A stretch of 64,000 nucleotides of DNA from Methylovulum miyakonense HT12 (lineage in GTDB: Bacteria; Pseudomonadota; Gammaproteobacteria; Methylococcales; Methylomonadaceae). The translations under genes and the position numbers were made by a program. The stretch is taken from NCBI RefSeq assembly GCF_000384075.1, contig NZ_KB913025.1, positions 746,118-810,117 of the forward strand. Direction: 5' to 3'. The notes under the pieces were generated by a model that saw nothing but the letters and a program-made list of their open reading frames with translations, was not told the origin of the DNA and searched no databases. Shown in pieces: positions 1 to 11,827 of this stretch (the stretch's first letter is position 1; each line of letters opens with the position of its first letter).

Positions 1-3000
1 ACGATCACGTTTTCTTTAAGCCCTTGCAAGCTATCACTTAATCCTCTAACAGCGGCATCAGTCAACACCCGGGTTGTTTCTTGGAAAGACGCTGCGGAAA
101 TAAATGATTCGGTCGCCAAAGAAGCCTTAGTAATGCCTAACAAAATAGACTCGAAACTAGCCGGGATTTTACCTTCCGTTTCCATCCTATCATTTTCGAC
201 CCTTACCGCGGCACGTTCGACTTGGTCGCCTTTCAGGAAGGCAGTGTCCCCGGAAGCGGTAATTTCAACCTTTCTAAGCATTTGACGAATGATACATTCA
301 ATATGCTTGTCGTTAATTTTTACCCCTTGCAAACGATAAACATCCTGAATTTCTTTAACCAAATAGTTCGCCAACTCTTCGATACCCCTTAACCGCAAAA
401 TGTCATGGGGAGTCAACTCACCTTCAGCAATCGTTTCGCCTTTTTCTACATATTCACCTTCGAAAACAGTAATATGCCTCCATTTTGGGATGAGGGTTTC
501 AACTTGCTCCCCCTGGGCGTCAGTAATAATAACCCGTTGCTTGCCTTTGGTTTCCTTTCCAAAAGAAATTGTCCCGCTAGTTTCAGCAAGAATCGCCGGG
601 TCTTTGGTCTTACGCGCTTCAAACAGATCTGCTACGCGTGGCAAACCACCCGTGATATCCCTTGTCTTACTTGACTCTTGCGGGATCCTGGCCAGAACGT
701 CACCAACCTTTACTTCGCCACCATCTTTAATACCAGCAATAGCCCCTGCCGGTAAAAAATATTGTGCCGGTATATCAGTTCCTGGCAACGAAATGCCATT
801 GCCGTCTTGGTCAATCAACTTGACCATTGGACGTAATTCCTTACCTGCACTACCACGTTGCTTAGGATCCGTGACCACAAGAGAACTCAAACCGGTCACT
901 TCGTCAGATTGTTTTTGTACGGTCACGCCGTCGACAAAGTTAACCAACTCAACAAACCCGTCCACTTCAGTAATAACAGGATGGGTGAACGGATCCCAAG
1001 TGACGATGATGTCCCCGGCACTGATTTTGCTGCCTTCTTGCACGGACAGCACCGCACCGTAAGGGATTTTATAACGCTCCCTTTCACGGCCATAATCATC
1101 GACAACACAGACTTCGCCGGATCTGGAAACCGCCACCAAGTTACCTTCCCGGTTGGCAACTGATTTTAAGTTACTCAACCGGACAGTACCGGCAGATTTG
1201 ACCTGGACGTTACTGATAGCCGCTGACCGTGATGCCGCCCCACCGATATGGAAGGTACGCATGGTCAACTGGGTACCGGGTTCACCAATTGATTGCGCAG
1301 CGATTACACCCACCGCCTCACCGATATTAACATGGTGTCCCCGGCCTAAATCACGGCCATAACAGGCGGCACAAACACCATGCCTGTTCTCACAAGTTAT
1401 CACTGAACGGACGATAACCTGGTCGACACTATGGTCATCAAGCACAGAAACCCAATGCTCATCCAACAATGTACCGGTCGGAACTATGATGGTTTCACCA
1501 TCCGGAGCCATGACATCGTTCACGACAACCCGGCCCAATACACGCTCAGATAATGGCTCGACGACATCCCCGCCTTCAATGATAGGCATCATGACCAAAC
1601 CATCTTTGGTGCCGCAATCTTGGCCTGTAATAACCAAATCTTGCGCCACGTCCACCAAACGGCGCGTCAAATAACCGGAGTTCGCCGTTTTCAAGGCGGT
1701 ATCCGCCAGACCTTTACGCGCACCATGGGTGGAAATAAAGTATTGCAATACGTCCAAACCTTCACGGAAGTTTGCAGTGATTGGCGTTTCGATGATCGAA
1801 CCATCCGGTTTTGCCATCAAACCACGCATACCCGCCAACTGCCTGATCTGTGCCGCCGAGCCCCTAGCACCTGACTCAGCCATCATAAAGATGGAGTTGA
1901 AGGATTTTTGTTTTACGGCGTTGCCTTCGGCATCAATAACGGACTCTTCGCCTAACCCGTCCATCATGACCTTTGCAACCTGGTCATTGGCATGCGACCA
2001 AATGTCAACAACCTTGTTGTACCGCTCACCATCCGTCACCAAACCTGATGAATACTGGCTTTGTATCTCATTAACTTCAGCTTCAGCCGAAGCAATGATG
2101 TCAACCTTCTTGGCCGGTATCGCCATATCCTCGATACCAAAAGAGACCCCAGAAATCGTTGCATACCTAAAACCCAGGTACATCAATTGGTCCGCCAGCA
2201 CCACCGTATCCTTATTGCCCAGATAACGGTAGCTGTAATTTATCAACCGGGAAATGTTCTTTTTGGTCATATCACAGTTGACCAAGTCAAACGGCATAAG
2301 ACCAGGGACGACTTCCCATATCAGGCCTCTTCCTACCGTAGTCTTAACACGATGAGTTTTTTCTTCAATTTCACCCTGTTCATTTAATATCTTTTGGGTG
2401 ATACGCAACTCGATTTTTGCTTGCAGCTCGACCGTTTTTGCCTGTAAGGCCTTATGTATTTCGCCCACATCCACAAAAATACTGCCATCGCCTTTGGCAT
2501 TAATTTTTTCACGGCTAATGTAATAAAGCCCTAATACCACGTCTTGGGACGGGTTAATTACTGGCTCGCCATTTGCGGGCGACAAGATATTATTAGTCGC
2601 CATCATTAGGGTTCTGGCTTCCAACTGCGCCTCGATGGACAACGGAATATGCACCGCCATCTGGTCACCGTCAAAGTCGGCGTTGAACGCGCTACAGACC
2701 AAAGGATGCAACTGGATCGCCTTGCCTTCAATCAGGATGGGTTCAAACGCTTGGATACCCAACCTGTGCAAAGTTGGCGCACGGTTCAACAAAATGGGAT
2801 GTTCGCGGATTACTTCTTCGAGAATATCCCAAACCTCCGTGCCTTCACGCTCAACCATTTTTTTGGCTGCTTTGATCGTCGTCGCCAAACCACGGAACTG
2901 CAATTTGCTAAAAATGAACGGCTTGAACAATTCCAGCGCCATTTTTTTCGGCAGGCCGCATTGGTGCAGACGCAAAGTCGGCCCGACCACAATAACGGAA

Positions 3001-4055
3001 CGGCCTGAATAATCGACACGTTTGCCAAGCAAATTTTGGCGGAAACGGCCTTGCTTGCCTTTGATCATGTCCGCAAGGGATTTTAACGGCCTTCTGTTAG
3101 TGCCAGTTATGGCGCGGCCACGCCGGCCATTGTCCAACAAGGCATCGACCGATTCCTGCAACATCCGCTTTTCGTTGCGCACGATGATGTCGGGTGCGTT
3201 CAAATCCAACAACCTGTTCAACCGGTTGTTCCGGTTGATGACCCGGCGGTACAAATCGTTCAGGTCAGAGGTCGCAAAACGTCCGCCATCCAAAGGCACC
3301 AAAGGGCGCAATTCGGGTGGCAAGACAGGCAAGACCTGCAAAATCATCCATTCAGGACGGTTCTTGGAACTCAACAAGGCGTCCATGACCTTAAGGCGCT
3401 TGGCGTATTTTTTGATCTTTGTTTCTGAGCTGGTGGAATTAATCTCCTCACGCAACACATTAACTTGCTCTTGCAAATCAATGGCTTTCAGCAATTCATA
3501 AATCGCTTCCGCACCCATTTTTGCAACAAAATCATCACCATGCAGCTCGACCGCATCCAGATATTCATCATCTGTCAACAATTGGCCTTTATCCAGCGGG
3601 GTCATGCCCGGATCCAAAACCACAAAAGATTCGAAATACAGCACGCGCTCGATTTCGCGCAAGGTCATGTCCAACAATAAGGCGATTCTGGACGGCAAAG
3701 ATTTCAAAAACCAGATGTGCGCCACAGGACTGGCCAAGTCAATATGCCCCATCCGCTCACGGCGGACTTTTGACAACGTGACTTCAACGCCACATTTTTC
3801 GCAAATGACGCCACGGTGCTTCAAACGCTTGTACTTACCGCACAAACATTCATAGTCGCTGACCGGGCCAAAAATTTTGGCGCAAAACAAACCGTCTCGC
3901 TCAGGCTTAAACGTACGGTAATTGATGGTTTCCGGTTTTTTCACTTCACCGTAAGACCAGGATCGGATCATATCTGGCGAGGCCAGCCCGATGCTAATTC
4001 CATCAAAATCGTCTGCACGACCTTGACGCTTTAAGAAGTTCATTAAATCTTTCAA
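1..4055 (-). CDS. rpoC: RNA polymerase subunit beta' (3' end outside window)
   Basis: Beta' subunit of RNA polymerase, holding the catalytic Mg2+. The frame is open from 4055 to the left edge, about 1351 residues; by comparison with E. coli (1407 aa) only the last 50-60 residues are missing. The N-terminal zinc site is visible (CLCGKY then CEKCG, near 3790-3870). The catalytic [10 protein letters not shown] motif sits at about 2655-2687, and a bridge/trigger-region stretch containing [17 protein letters not shown] near 1220-1310. The last readable residues are GLKENVI, the conserved C-terminal region. I chose a TTG start at 4055 ([11 protein letters not shown]) because it matches the E. coli N-terminus MKDLLKFLKAQ and lies 7 nt after an AGAGGA ribosome-binding site. 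An ATG at 4043 is the alternative. It is co-transcribed with rpoB. Confidence 0.98.
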   Translation of the reverse strand, partial: MKDLMNFLKRQGRADDFDGISIGLASPDMIRSWSYGEVKKPETINYRTFKPERDGLFCAKIFGPVSDYECLCGKYKRLKHRGVICEKCGVEVTLSKVRRERMGHIDLASPVAHIWFLKSLPSRIALLLDMTLREIERVLYFESFVVLDPGMTPLDKGQLLTDDEYLDAVELHGDDFVAKMGAEAIYELLKAIDLQEQVNVLREEINSTSSETKIKKYAKRLKVMDALLSSKNRPEWMILQVLPVLPPELRPLVPLDGGRFATSDLNDLYRRVINRNNRLNRLLDLNAPDIIVRNEKRMLQESVDALLDNGRRGRAITGTNRRPLKSLADMIKGKQGRFRQNLLGKRVDYSGRSVIVVGPTLRLHQCGLPKKMALELFKPFIFSKLQFRGLATTIKAAKKMVEREGTEVWDILEEVIREHPILLNRAPTLHRLGIQAFEPILIEGKAIQLHPLVCSAFNADFDGDQMAVHIPLSIEAQLEARTLMMATNNILSPANGEPVINPSQDVVLGLYYISREKINAKGDGSIFVDVGEIHKALQAKTVELQAKIELRITQKILNEQGEIEEKTHRVKTTVGRGLIWEVVPGLMPFDLVNCDMTKKNISRLINYSYRYLGNKDTVVLADQLMYLGFRYATISGVSFGIEDMAIPAKKVDIIASAEAEVNEIQSQYSSGLVTDGERYNKVVDIWSHANDQVAKVMMDGLGEESVIDAEGNAVKQKSFNSIFMMAESGARGSAAQIRQLAGMRGLMAKPDGSIIETPITANFREGLDVLQYFISTHGARKGLADTALKTANSGYLTRRLVDVAQDLVITGQDCGTKDGLVMMPIIEGGDVVEPLSERVLGRVVVNDVMAPDGETIIVPTGTLLDEHWVSVLDDHSVDQVIVRSVITCENRHGVCAACYGRDLGRGHHVNIGEAVGVIAAQSIGEPGTQLTMRTFHIGGAASRSAAISNVQVKSAGTVRLSNLKSVANREGNLVAVSRSGEVCVVDDYGRERERYKIPYGAVLSVQEGSKISAGDIIVTWDPFTHPVITEVDGFVELVNFVDGVTVQKQSDEVTGLSSLVVTDPKQRGSAGKELRPMVKLIDQDGNGISLPGTDIPAQYFLPAGAIAGIKDGGEVKVGDVLARIPQESSKTRDITGGLPRVADLFEARKTKDPAILAETSGTISFGKETKGKQRVIITDAQGEQVETLIPKWRHITVFEGEYVEKGETIAEGELTPHDILRLRGIEELANYLVKEIQDVYRLQGVKINDKHIECIIRQMLRKVEITASGDTAFLKGDQVERAAVRVENDRMETEGKIPASFESILLGITKASLATESFISAASFQETTRVLTDAAVRGLSDSLQGLKENVI

Positions 4056-4078
4056 GAGCTTGTCCTCTTTAAAATAGT

Positions 4079-4096
4079 CTCTGGCATAATCCAGAG
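4079..4096 (-). other. rpoB-rpoC intercistronic hairpin
   Basis: Perfect 6-bp inverted repeat CTCTGG-CATAAT-CCAGAG in the short rpoB-rpoC gap. There is no U-run, so it is not a terminator. It may be an mRNA processing or stability element; that role is inference. Confidence 0.4.
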
Positions 4097-4129
4097 CAGG
4101 CTATCATGTAGTAGCGGTAAACCACGCAG

Positions 4130-7100
4130 TTATTCGCGTTGTAATTCAATATCCACAGCCAATGAGCGAATCTCTTTAATCAAAACATTAAATGATTCCG
4201 GCATACCTGCTTCCATTTTATGGTCACCATCGACAATGTTTTTGTACATGCGCGTACGCCCTGTCACGTCATCGGATTTAACGGTGAGCATTTCCTGTAA
4301 CGTATAAGCCGCACCATAAGCTTCCAACGCCCAGACCTCCATTTCCCCGAAACGCTGGCCACCGAACTGGGCTTTACCGCCCAACGGCTGTTGGGTGACG
4401 AGGCTATAAGGGCCGGTGGATCGGGCATGCATCTTGTCGTCGACCAAGTGGTTCAATTTCAACATGTACATATAACCGACCGTCACTTCACGTTCGAAAG
4501 GCTCGCCCGTCAAACCGTCGTAGAGGGTAATTTGCCCATGCTCCGGCAAGTCCGCCAATTTCAACATGGTGCGGATGTCTTCTTCATCCGCGCCATCGAA
4601 AACGGGCGACGCCATAGGTACGCCCGCCACCAAGTTGGCGGCCATTTCCAAAATTTCTTTATCGCTAAAAGAATCCAGGTTTTCCTTACGGCCACTGCTG
4701 TTATAAATTTTACCCAGATACTCGCGGATCTCGTTGATCTTCGCTTTCGCTTCGAGCATTTTGCCAATCTTTATGCCAAGGCCTTTGGCCGCCCACCCTA
4801 AATGGGTTTCCAAAACCTGCCCCACGTTCATACGCGATGGTACGCCCAAAGGGTTCAAGACAATGTCAACGGGATTGCCATCGGCGGTATAAGGCATATC
4901 TTCTATGGGTCTAATCATAGAGATAACCCCTTTGTTTCCATGGCGGCCCGCCATTTTGTCACCTGGTTGGATACGCCGTTTCACGGCCAAATAAACTTTG
5001 ACCATTTTCAGCACGCCAGGTGGCAAATCATCACCCATCGTAATTTTTTTGCGCTTGATTTCAAACTTTTCATCAAAATCTTTGCGTTGTTGCTCAATTT
5101 GGGCGGCGACCGTTTCCAATTGCAGGTTAATCTCTTCATCCTGCATCTTTATTTTCAGCCAATCCGAGCGCTTCAAACCATCCAAATAGTCTTTGCTAAT
5201 CTCAGTGCCTGCACGCAATCCTACGCCAGACATGGCGATTTTACCTACCAGCAACTTGGCAACACGCAAGAAGATGTCTTCTTCAAGGATTTTTAACTGG
5301 TCATCCAAATCTTTTCTATAGCTTTTGATTTGTTCATGCTCAATATCCAAAGCACGTTTGTCTTTTTTAACCCCATCACGGGTAAAAATTTGGACATCAA
5401 TTACAGTGCCTTCGATACTGCTAGGGACGCGTAACGAGGTATCCTTTACGTCGGCGGCTTTCTCGCCAAAAATCGCCCGCAATAACTTTTCTTCAGGCGT
5501 CAACTGTGTCTCGCCTTTAGGCGTGACTTTACCAACCAGAATATCGCCACCTTTAACTTCAGCCCCCACATAGACAATGCCGGACTCATCCAATTTTGCC
5601 AACGCTTCTTCACTGACATTAGGAATATCCGCAGTGATTTCTTCCGGGCTGTGCTTGGTGTCACGTGCGACACAAGTTTTTTCTTCAATATGAATCGTGG
5701 TGAACCGGTCTTCTTTGACAACCCGTTCAGACACTAAGATAGAGTCTTCGAAGTTGTAACCATTCCATGGCATAAAGGCAACCAACATGTTCTGCCCTAA
5801 TGCCAACTCACCCATGTCCGTAGACGGGCCATCGGCAACAATGTCGCCAGCATTGACAATATCACCAGGCTTGACCAACGGTTTTTGGTTAATGCATGTA
5901 TTCTGGTTGGAGCGGGTATATTTAATTAGATTGTAAATATCTACACCCGGACTTCCTGTTTCGGTTTCGGTGTCATTTACCCGGACAACAATTCTTGCCG
6001 CATCGACGGCTTCAATTTTACCGCCGCGCTTGGCAACTACCGTAACACCGGAGTCTTTAGCTACAGTCCTTTCCATACCAGTACCCACCAACGGCTTTTC
6101 GGCCCTGAGGGTCGGTACGGCTTGGCGTTGCATGTTCGAACCCATTAAGGCGCGGTTGGCGTCATCATGCTCCAAGAACGGAATAATAGATGCGGCGACC
6201 GAGACAATTTGTTTGGATGACACGTCCATGTATTGGACGGTATCCGACATTGCCAAGGTAAACTCGTCTTTATGCCGGCATGAAACCAATCCGTCCACCA
6301 ACTTGCCGTTCCCGTCGACCGCGACACTCGCTTGCGCAATAACAAACTCGCCTTCTTCAATGGCAGACAAATAATCGACTTGATCGGTTACGACACCATT
6401 TACCACTTTTCGGTAAGGTGTTTCAAGAAAGCCATAATTATTGGTGCGCGCATAAACGGACAAAGAGTTTATCAGACCGATGTTCGGGCCTTCAGGCGTC
6501 TCAATCGGGCATACGCGGCCATAATGTGTCGCATGTACGTCACGCACCTCGAAACCAGCGCGTTCGCGAGCCAAACCGCCGGGCCCCAAAGCGGAAACCC
6601 GGCGTTTATGTGTCACCTGCGACAATGGATTGTTCTGGTCCATAAACTGCGACAGCTGGCTAGAGCCAAAGAATTCCTTAACTGCAGCCGAAACCGGCTT
6701 CGCGTTGATAATTTCTTGCGGCATCAATCCTTCTGAATCCGCCAAAGTCAGGCGTTCCTTAACTGCACGCTCAACCCTGACCAAACCGACACGGAATTGG
6801 TTTTCGATCATTTCACCGACCGAGCGGACACGGCGGTTCCCTAAGTGGTCAATGTCGTCAACATTACCATTGCCATTACGGATGCTGATCAATTCTTTCA
6901 GCACATCAATAATGTCGTCTTTAGTTAGCGTACCTGGCCCGACAATTTCTTCACGGCCCAAGCGGCGGTTAAATTTCATCCGCCCTACCGTCGACAAATC
7001 ATATCTGTCATCGGTAAAAAACAGGTTTTGGAACAGGTTTTCAGCCGACTCTTTGGTAGGTGGCTCACCAGGGCGCATCATACGATAAATTTCAACTAAC

Positions 7101-8203
7101 GCTTCCAACGTGTTAGTTGTCACATCCAGCCGCATGGCATTACTGATGTAAGGCCCCCGGTCCAAATCATTAACAAAGAGGGTATTGATTTCAGAGATGC
7201 CCTTTTCTATACATCTTTCAATCAATGCATCGGTAATTTCATCATTGACATTGGCAACCAACTCTCCGGTCGATTGATCAACAACATTGTGCCCTAAAAT
7301 TTTGCCAATAAGGTACTCGCGCGGGACTTCAACTTCAGTCATACCCACCTTGTTCATTTCGCGGATATGCTTGGCCGTAATCCGGCGGCCTTCTTCCACC
7401 AACACTTGCCCGTTGAACTTGATATCAAACGCGGCAATTTCACCACGCATCCTTTCAGGGACAATGTGGAATAGGCAGCGATCGGAACCCAGTGCGAACT
7501 TATTGGTTTCGAAGAAAATCCTAATCATTTCTTCATTGTCGAAACCCAAAGCCCTAAGCAAAATAGTGGCCGGAATTTTTCTGCGACGGTCTATCCTGAC
7601 ATAAACACAGTCTTTGTGGTCAAATTCAAAGTCTAACCATGAGCCGCGATAAGGGATGACCCGCGCATTAAACAGCAATTTCCCTGACGAATGGGTCTTT
7701 CCTTTATCGTGGTCAAAAAAGACCCCTGGAGACCGGTGTAATTGGGAGACGATAACCCGTTCAGTACCATTGATGACAAAAGTTCCATTTTCCGTCATTA
7801 AGGGTAGCTCGCCCATGTAAACTTCCTGTTCACGAATATCTTTTACAACTTTCGCATTCGCAGGGGCTTCTTTGTCATAGATGACCAGACGCACTAACAC
7901 CCGTAAAGGCGCGGCAAACGTCGCTCCGCGTTGCTGACATTCCCTTACATCAAATACTGGCTCACCTAAGCGGTATTTCACATATTCGAGGGCAGCATAG
8001 CCAGAGTGGCTCTCAATGGGGAACACGCTTGAGAATGCTGAATGCAAGCCTATATCGGCACGTTTTTCAGGGTTTACGCCTAATTGCAAAAAACTGGCAT
8101 AAGAGTTGATCTGAGTTGCCAAAAGATAGGGGACTTCGAGTACTTCGGTGCTTTTGCCAAAGTTGTTTCGAATACGCTTTTTTTCGGTAAAAGAATAGGA
8201 CAT
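4130..8203 (-). CDS. rpoB: RNA polymerase subunit beta
   Basis: Beta subunit of RNA polymerase, 1357 residues from the chosen start. ATG at 8203 ([17 protein letters not shown]) matches the E. coli N-terminus and has a GGAAG ribosome-binding site; an upstream ATG at 8227 would add eight residues. Visible landmarks are the rifampicin-binding region ([18 protein letters not shown], then [14 protein letters not shown]), the hybrid-binding [15 protein letters not shown] segment and the C-terminal [21 protein letters not shown] block that contacts beta'. At the classical resistance positions D516, H526 and S531 (E. coli numbering) the residues look wild type. It lies between rplL and rpoC in the usual order. 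Confidence 0.98.
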   Translation of the reverse strand: MSYSFTEKKRIRNNFGKSTEVLEVPYLLATQINSYASFLQLGVNPEKRADIGLHSAFSSVFPIESHSGYAALEYVKYRLGEPVFDVRECQQRGATFAAPLRVLVRLVIYDKEAPANAKVVKDIREQEVYMGELPLMTENGTFVINGTERVIVSQLHRSPGVFFDHDKGKTHSSGKLLFNARVIPYRGSWLDFEFDHKDCVYVRIDRRRKIPATILLRALGFDNEEMIRIFFETNKFALGSDRCLFHIVPERMRGEIAAFDIKFNGQVLVEEGRRITAKHIREMNKVGMTEVEVPREYLIGKILGHNVVDQSTGELVANVNDEITDALIERCIEKGISEINTLFVNDLDRGPYISNAMRLDVTTNTLEALVEIYRMMRPGEPPTKESAENLFQNLFFTDDRYDLSTVGRMKFNRRLGREEIVGPGTLTKDDIIDVLKELISIRNGNGNVDDIDHLGNRRVRSVGEMIENQFRVGLVRVERAVKERLTLADSEGLMPQEIINAKPVSAAVKEFFGSSQLSQFMDQNNPLSQVTHKRRVSALGPGGLARERAGFEVRDVHATHYGRVCPIETPEGPNIGLINSLSVYARTNNYGFLETPYRKVVNGVVTDQVDYLSAIEEGEFVIAQASVAVDGNGKLVDGLVSCRHKDEFTLAMSDTVQYMDVSSKQIVSVAASIIPFLEHDDANRALMGSNMQRQAVPTLRAEKPLVGTGMERTVAKDSGVTVVAKRGGKIEAVDAARIVVRVNDTETETGSPGVDIYNLIKYTRSNQNTCINQKPLVKPGDIVNAGDIVADGPSTDMGELALGQNMLVAFMPWNGYNFEDSILVSERVVKEDRFTTIHIEEKTCVARDTKHSPEEITADIPNVSEEALAKLDESGIVYVGAEVKGGDILVGKVTPKGETQLTPEEKLLRAIFGEKAADVKDTSLRVPSSIEGTVIDVQIFTRDGVKKDKRALDIEHEQIKSYRKDLDDQLKILEEDIFLRVAKLLVGKIAMSGVGLRAGTEISKDYLDGLKRSDWLKIKMQDEEINLQLETVAAQIEQQRKDFDEKFEIKRKKITMGDDLPPGVLKMVKVYLAVKRRIQPGDKMAGRHGNKGVISMIRPIEDMPYTADGNPVDIVLNPLGVPSRMNVGQVLETHLGWAAKGLGIKIGKMLEAKAKINEIREYLGKIYNSSGRKENLDSFSDKEILEMAANLVAGVPMASPVFDGADEEDIRTMLKLADLPEHGQITLYDGLTGEPFEREVTVGYMYMLKLNHLVDDKMHARSTGPYSLVTQQPLGGKAQFGGQRFGEMEVWALEAYGAAYTLQEMLTVKSDDVTGRTRMYKNIVDGDHKMEAGMPESFNVLIKEIRSLAVDIELQRE

Positions 8204-8262
8204 ATCGCTTCCAAACTTTTTCGTCATGGATTGTTTCTACTGTACGATTTAGAGTAAACAGT

Positions 8263-8290
8263 AAAAGGCCGGTGACTAAAGCCACCAGCC
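8263..8290 (-). terminator. rplL-rpoB attenuator hairpin
   Basis: Read on the minus strand, GGCTGGTG and CACCGGCC pair around an 8-nt loop (8267-8290) and are followed by a short TTTTA. Just upstream is a perfect 14-bp palindrome, AAGACCTAGGTCTT (8301-8314). Partial termination or RNase III processing between rplL and rpoB is known in E. coli. The weak U-run here fits an attenuator rather than a full stop. Confidence 0.6.
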
Positions 8291-8329
8291 ATACTTAAAA
8301 GACCTAGGTCTTGATGTGGGTCAATATTA

Positions 8330-8704
8330 TTATTTAATATCGACTGTAGCGCCTGCTTCTAACAGTTGCTTTTTAATGTCTTCGGCTTCGGCTTTAGGCA
8401 CGCCTTCTTTCAAAACAGTTGGCACACCTTCAACCGCGTCTTTTGCTTCTTTCAAGCCTAAGCCAGTGATGGTCCGGACTGTTTTAATAACAGAAACCTT
8501 GTTTTCGCCAAAACCAGTCAGGATGACATCAAACTCTGTTTGTTCTTCAACTGGAGCGGCAGCGGCGGCAGGAGCGGCGGCCACAGCCACAGCGGCGGCA
8601 GCGGAAACGCCAAATTTTTCTTCCATCGCTGAAATTAATGCGACGACTTCCATGACGGTCATGTTAGATATAGCGTCCAAGATTTCTTCTTGTGATAATG
8701 CCAT
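8330..8704 (-). CDS. rplL: 50S ribosomal protein L7/L12
   Basis: Stalk protein of the large ribosomal subunit, which recruits translational GTPases. It is 124 residues, the usual length. The N-terminal dimerisation helix ([32 protein letters not shown]) is followed by an Ala-rich hinge of about 20 residues. The C-terminal domain has the typical [19 protein letters not shown] segment and the final AGATVDIK. It lies 48 bp downstream of rplJ, as expected for the L10 operon. Confidence 0.98.
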   Translation of the reverse strand: MALSQEEILDAISNMTVMEVVALISAMEEKFGVSAAAAVAVAAAPAAAAAPVEEQTEFDVILTGFGENKVSVIKTVRTITGLGLKEAKDAVEGVPTVLKEGVPKAEAEDIKKQLLEAGATVDIK

Positions 8705-8752
8705 TTTTTGTTCCTCGAAATATATTTAGTTTTAACAGGTTAGATATAAAGC

Positions 8753-9280
8753 TTACGCCGCTTCTTTCTGATCTCTGATCGCCGCCACTGTGCGAACCAT
8801 TTTTGCATGCGGTTCGGCCAAAGTACGGACAAATTTCTCTACTGGTGCCTTGATCACAGACATCAGCATACTGATAGCCTGATCGCGGGTTGGCAAACTT
8901 GCCAAACGGGCCAATTCGGATGAGTCATAAAGCTGACCTCCAATTGCCACTACCTTAGGGATTAATTTGTCATGACCTTTGGCAAATTCGCCAATCAGAC
9001 GCGCCGCCGAACCAGGATCCTCCATTGAGAATGCAATCAACAAAGGCCCGACTAAGCCACTTTGCATACATTCAAATTCGGTTCCTGCCACAGCACGTCT
9101 TGCCAGGGTATTTTTTACGACCCGCAGATAAACGCCTGTTTCTCTCGCTGTTTTGCGCAGTTCGGTCAGTTCCGTTACGGACATGCCACGGTATTCCGCT
9201 GCAATTGCAGAGTGAGCTTTAGCGGCGATTGCAGCAACTTCTTCTACGACAGCTTTTTTGCCATCCAAATTTAGCGCCAC
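8753..9280 (-). CDS. rplJ: 50S ribosomal protein L10
   Basis: Base of the ribosomal stalk; it binds L7/L12 dimers through its C-terminal helix and represses its own operon through the leader RNA. 175 residues. The start is a GTG at 9280 ([15 protein letters not shown]), just after a strong CGGAGG ribosome-binding site. Landmarks are the [19 protein letters not shown] block and [10 protein letters not shown]. Confidence 0.97.
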   Translation of the reverse strand: MALNLDGKKAVVEEVAAIAAKAHSAIAAEYRGMSVTELTELRKTARETGVYLRVVKNTLARRAVAGTEFECMQSGLVGPLLIAFSMEDPGSAARLIGEFAKGHDKLIPKVVAIGGQLYDSSELARLASLPTRDQAISMLMSVIKAPVEKFVRTLAEPHAKMVRTVAAIRDQKEAA

Positions 9281-9379
9281 GCTTACCTCCGATAGTTTCT
9301 GAATTATTCAGATTGATAATATGCGCCTTAAGAACAGGCGCTCCATAACGGCTCTTTCCCTATTTTAATTTTTAGGTCT

Positions 9380-9460
9380 AGCCTCCGTCTACGCAGGAAA
9401 TTAAGTCTTACAACACCTGCGGTCTTTGACGGTCACCGCTCGCACGGCAACCCAAAGTCT
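9380..9460 (-). promoter_or_regulatory. L10 leader (rplJL autoregulation)
   Basis: On the minus strand the rplA-rplJ gap contains AAGACCGCAGG and, about 30 nt later, CCTGCGTAGACGG. These are the two conserved strands of the L10(L12)4-binding leader known from E. coli and catalogued as the L10 leader family. The stretch can fold into the kink-turn stem used for feedback on rplJ and rplL. Boundaries are approximate. Confidence 0.8.
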
Positions 9461-9462
9461 TT

Positions 9463-10158
9463 TTAGCTGGCCAAGCTACTCATGTCCAACCACAAGCCTG
9501 GCCCCATTGTTGAGGACAAGGTGATTTTTTTAATATAAACACCTTTGGCAGATGATGGCTTGGCCTTTCTCAAATCCGCCAACAACGCCTCCAAATTGCC
9601 TTGGATGGAAGCCGCATCAAAACTGACCTTACCCAATGTACAATGGATAATCCCGCCTTTATCAGTGCGGTAACGGACTTGGCCTGATTTGGCATTTTTC
9701 ACTGCCGTGGCGACATCTGCGGTTACGGTGCCTACTTTAGGGTTAGGCATCAGACCCCTAGGGCCTAAAATCTGACCCAACTGACCGACCACGCGCATAG
9801 CATCAGGAGACGCAATGACCACATCAAAATTCATCTCACCTTTTTTGACCAAATCGCCCAGGTCATCCATGCCGACAATATCAGCACCTGCCGCCCTAGC
9901 CGCATCGGCGTTAGGGCCTTGGGTAAACACAGCAACCCGGACGGTTTTTCCAGTCCCATTTGGCAACACAGTCGCGCCGCGGACGTTTTGGTCAGACTTG
10001 CGGGGATCGACACCTAAGTTGACACTGACATCAATCGCTTCGTTAAATTTTGCAGCGCTTAACTCTTTCAGCAATTCAACAGCTTCAGAAATCGGATATT
10101 GCTTAGTACGGCTGACTTTTTCTTTAATGATTTTTGCTTTTTTAGATAACTTAGCCAT
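9463..10158 (-). CDS. rplA: 50S ribosomal protein L1
   Basis: Large-subunit L1-stalk protein, which contacts 23S rRNA and E-site tRNA and also represses the L11 operon. 231 residues, the usual length. Conserved features include [18 protein letters not shown], the [16 protein letters not shown] loop and the C-terminal TLSSTMGPG. Its ATG overlaps the rplK stop by one base (TAATG), which implies translational coupling. Confidence 0.98.
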   Translation of the reverse strand: MAKLSKKAKIIKEKVSRTKQYPISEAVELLKELSAAKFNEAIDVSVNLGVDPRKSDQNVRGATVLPNGTGKTVRVAVFTQGPNADAARAAGADIVGMDDLGDLVKKGEMNFDVVIASPDAMRVVGQLGQILGPRGLMPNPKVGTVTADVATAVKNAKSGQVRYRTDKGGIIHCTLGKVSFDAASIQGNLEALLADLRKAKPSSAKGVYIKKITLSSTMGPGLWLDMSSLAS

Positions 10159-10589
10159 TACAACCCCTCCACATTCAGACCCATGCTCCGCGCACTGCCT
10201 GCAATCGTCTTTACTGCGGCTTCAAGATTAGCCGCATTCAAATCTTCCATTTTTATCTTGGCAATCTCTTCCAATTGCTCACGCGTGACAGTGCCCACTT
10301 TCTTCGTGTTCGGATTGCTGCTGCCGCTTTTCAAGCCCGTCGCTTTTTTCAAAAGGATTGAAGCCGGAGGGGTTTTGGTAATAAAGGTAAAGCTTCGATC
10401 ACTGTAAACAGTAATGACCACAGGCAAAGGTAAACCTTTTTCAACATCCTGTGTTTTAGCATTGAACGCCTTACAAAATTCCATTATATTGACGCCACGC
10501 TGACCCAGCGCGGGACCGATAGGCGGGCTAGGGTTGGCTTCACCAGCCTTTACTTGCAATTTTATATATGCCGTTATTTTTTTTGCCAT
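10158..10589 (-). CDS. rplK: 50S ribosomal protein L11
   Basis: Binds the GTPase-associated centre of 23S rRNA. 143 residues from ATG 10589 ([16 protein letters not shown]), which follows a GGAG ribosome-binding site; an in-frame upstream start would add MEFK and is unlikely. Conserved blocks are the Pro-rich [25 protein letters not shown] near the N-terminus and the C-terminal [10 protein letters not shown]. Confidence 0.98.
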   Translation of the reverse strand: MAKKITAYIKLQVKAGEANPSPPIGPALGQRGVNIMEFCKAFNAKTQDVEKGLPLPVVITVYSDRSFTFITKTPPASILLKKATGLKSGSSNPNTKKVGTVTREQLEEIAKIKMEDLNAANLEAAVKTIAGSARSMGLNVEGL

Positions 10590-10638
10590 CTTAAACTCCA
10601 ATATGGGTACAAACGCTTTTCAGCTCCCCTAAGAAACA

Positions 10639-10669
10639 AAAATCCCTGCCTTATTCAGACAGGGATTTT
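10639..10669 (-). terminator. nusG-rplK intercistronic terminator
   Basis: Perfect 10-bp arms AAAATCCCTG/CAGGGATTTT around an 11-nt loop, followed on the minus strand by TTTTTG. It lies between nusG and rplK, where E. coli also separates the secE-nusG and rplKAJL transcripts. Termination is probably partial. Confidence 0.65.
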
Positions 10670-10687
10670 AAAAAATCCGCTATTTAA

Positions 10688-11221
10688 TTAGCCTTTTTCG
10701 ACTTGAGAAAAACCCAGTTCAACTGAAGTTGACCGGCCAAATATTAAAACCGATATTTTCAACTTGCTTTTCTCATAATTCACTTCTTCAATAGCCCCGT
10801 TAAAATCCTTAAATGGCCCGTCAACTATCCTTACCACCTCACCAACTTCAAATAAAACCTTAGGCCTTGGCTTATTGACACCCTCTTCAACCCTACTCAA
10901 TATGGCCATCGCTTCTTTTTCAGAAATAGGGGCTGGCCTATCAGATACGCCACCTATAAAACCCAAGACCTTGGGGATATCCTTAACTAAATGCCAGGTC
11001 TGGTCAGTCAACTCCATTTGCACCAAGACATATCCTGGAAAGAACTTCCTTTCGCTTTTACGTTGCTGCCCCATGCGCATCTCCACAACCTCTTCGGTCG
11101 GAACCAGTATCTTCCCAAAATACTGCCCAAGGCCTTCACGCTTTATCCTTTCCTCTAAAGACTGCTTGACTTTGTTTTCAAAATTTGAGTAAGCGTGAAC
11201 AACATACCATCTCAATGACAT
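10688..11221 (-). CDS. nusG: transcription termination/antitermination factor NusG
   Basis: Processivity factor that binds RNA polymerase beta' and couples it to Rho or ribosomal S10. 177 residues. The N-terminal NGN domain starts with [23 protein letters not shown]. The C-terminal KOW domain is recognisable in [40 protein letters not shown]. It lies 6 bp downstream of secE. Confidence 0.98.
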   Translation of the reverse strand: MSLRWYVVHAYSNFENKVKQSLEERIKREGLGQYFGKILVPTEEVVEMRMGQQRKSERKFFPGYVLVQMELTDQTWHLVKDIPKVLGFIGGVSDRPAPISEKEAMAILSRVEEGVNKPRPKVLFEVGEVVRIVDGPFKDFNGAIEEVNYEKSKLKISVLIFGRSTSVELGFSQVEKG

Positions 11222-11227
11222 CCTACA

Positions 11228-11605
11228 TTACCCGCCTTGACCCGTTAAAAGGCGCACACCCCAAAACAAAAAGGTATCCAATAACCACAAAACAATACCA
11301 ACCACAGATACCATAGCAAAAACCAACAATGTGGTCCGTACAGTTTCTTCCCGGTTAGGCCAAACAACTTTTTTTACTTCTTGCTTTGACTCAAGCGCAA
11401 ATGACCAAACAGACTGCCCGACTGCGGTCGTCAACATCATTGCGACTACTGCCAAGGCAACAACCAAAAGCCCCAAAACCCTATAAACAAGCTGAATATC
11501 CGAGAAATAATAGAAAGCAGCAATCCCGGCAACCATTAAAACCACGGAAAAAACCTGCTTGACAATATCAAGGACAGACACATCAGCTTCTACTTGGGTA
11601 TTCAT
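11228..11605 (-). CDS. secE: preprotein translocase subunit SecE
   Basis: Small membrane subunit of the SecYEG channel. 125 residues with three predicted transmembrane segments, the three-helix form seen in Enterobacteria and relatives. The conserved cytoplasmic amphipathic segment SKQEVKKVVWPNREETVRTTLLV precedes the last helix. It is followed closely by nusG. Confidence 0.96.
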   Translation of the reverse strand: MNTQVEADVSVLDIVKQVFSVVLMVAGIAAFYYFSDIQLVYRVLGLLVVALAVVAMMLTTAVGQSVWSFALESKQEVKKVVWPNREETVRTTLLVFAMVSVVGIVLWLLDTFLFWGVRLLTGQGG

Positions 11606-11653
11606 GAGCCTTTGAATGTTAAATTAGAAAATATCGATATGTTTTAATCTGAG

Positions 11654-11729
11654 TGGCAGGCCAGGAGGGTCTCGAACCCCCAACCCGCGGTTTTGGAGAC
11701 CGCTATTCTACCAATTGAACTACTGACCT
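11654..11729 (-). tRNA. tRNA-Trp (CCA)
   Basis: 76 nt including an encoded CCA end. The anticodon loop reads CTCCAAA with anticodon CCA. The acceptor arms AGGTCAG/CTGGCCT pair with one G-T, and the T-loop GTTCGAG is intact. It lies between tuf and secE, as in many gammaproteobacteria. Confidence 0.97.
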
Positions 11730-11827
11730 ATTCAGAAAAAACTTTAAACAGCTGGATATAATATATTACAAACCTATATTATTCAAGCATTACTGAAAAG
11801 GATGCCAGAAAACCGACACCCCCAAAT

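Noticed and set aside
400..4034. Several plus-strand open frames of 70-220 codons
   Set aside because: They are antisense to rpoC, whose frame is open and conserved across the whole stretch.
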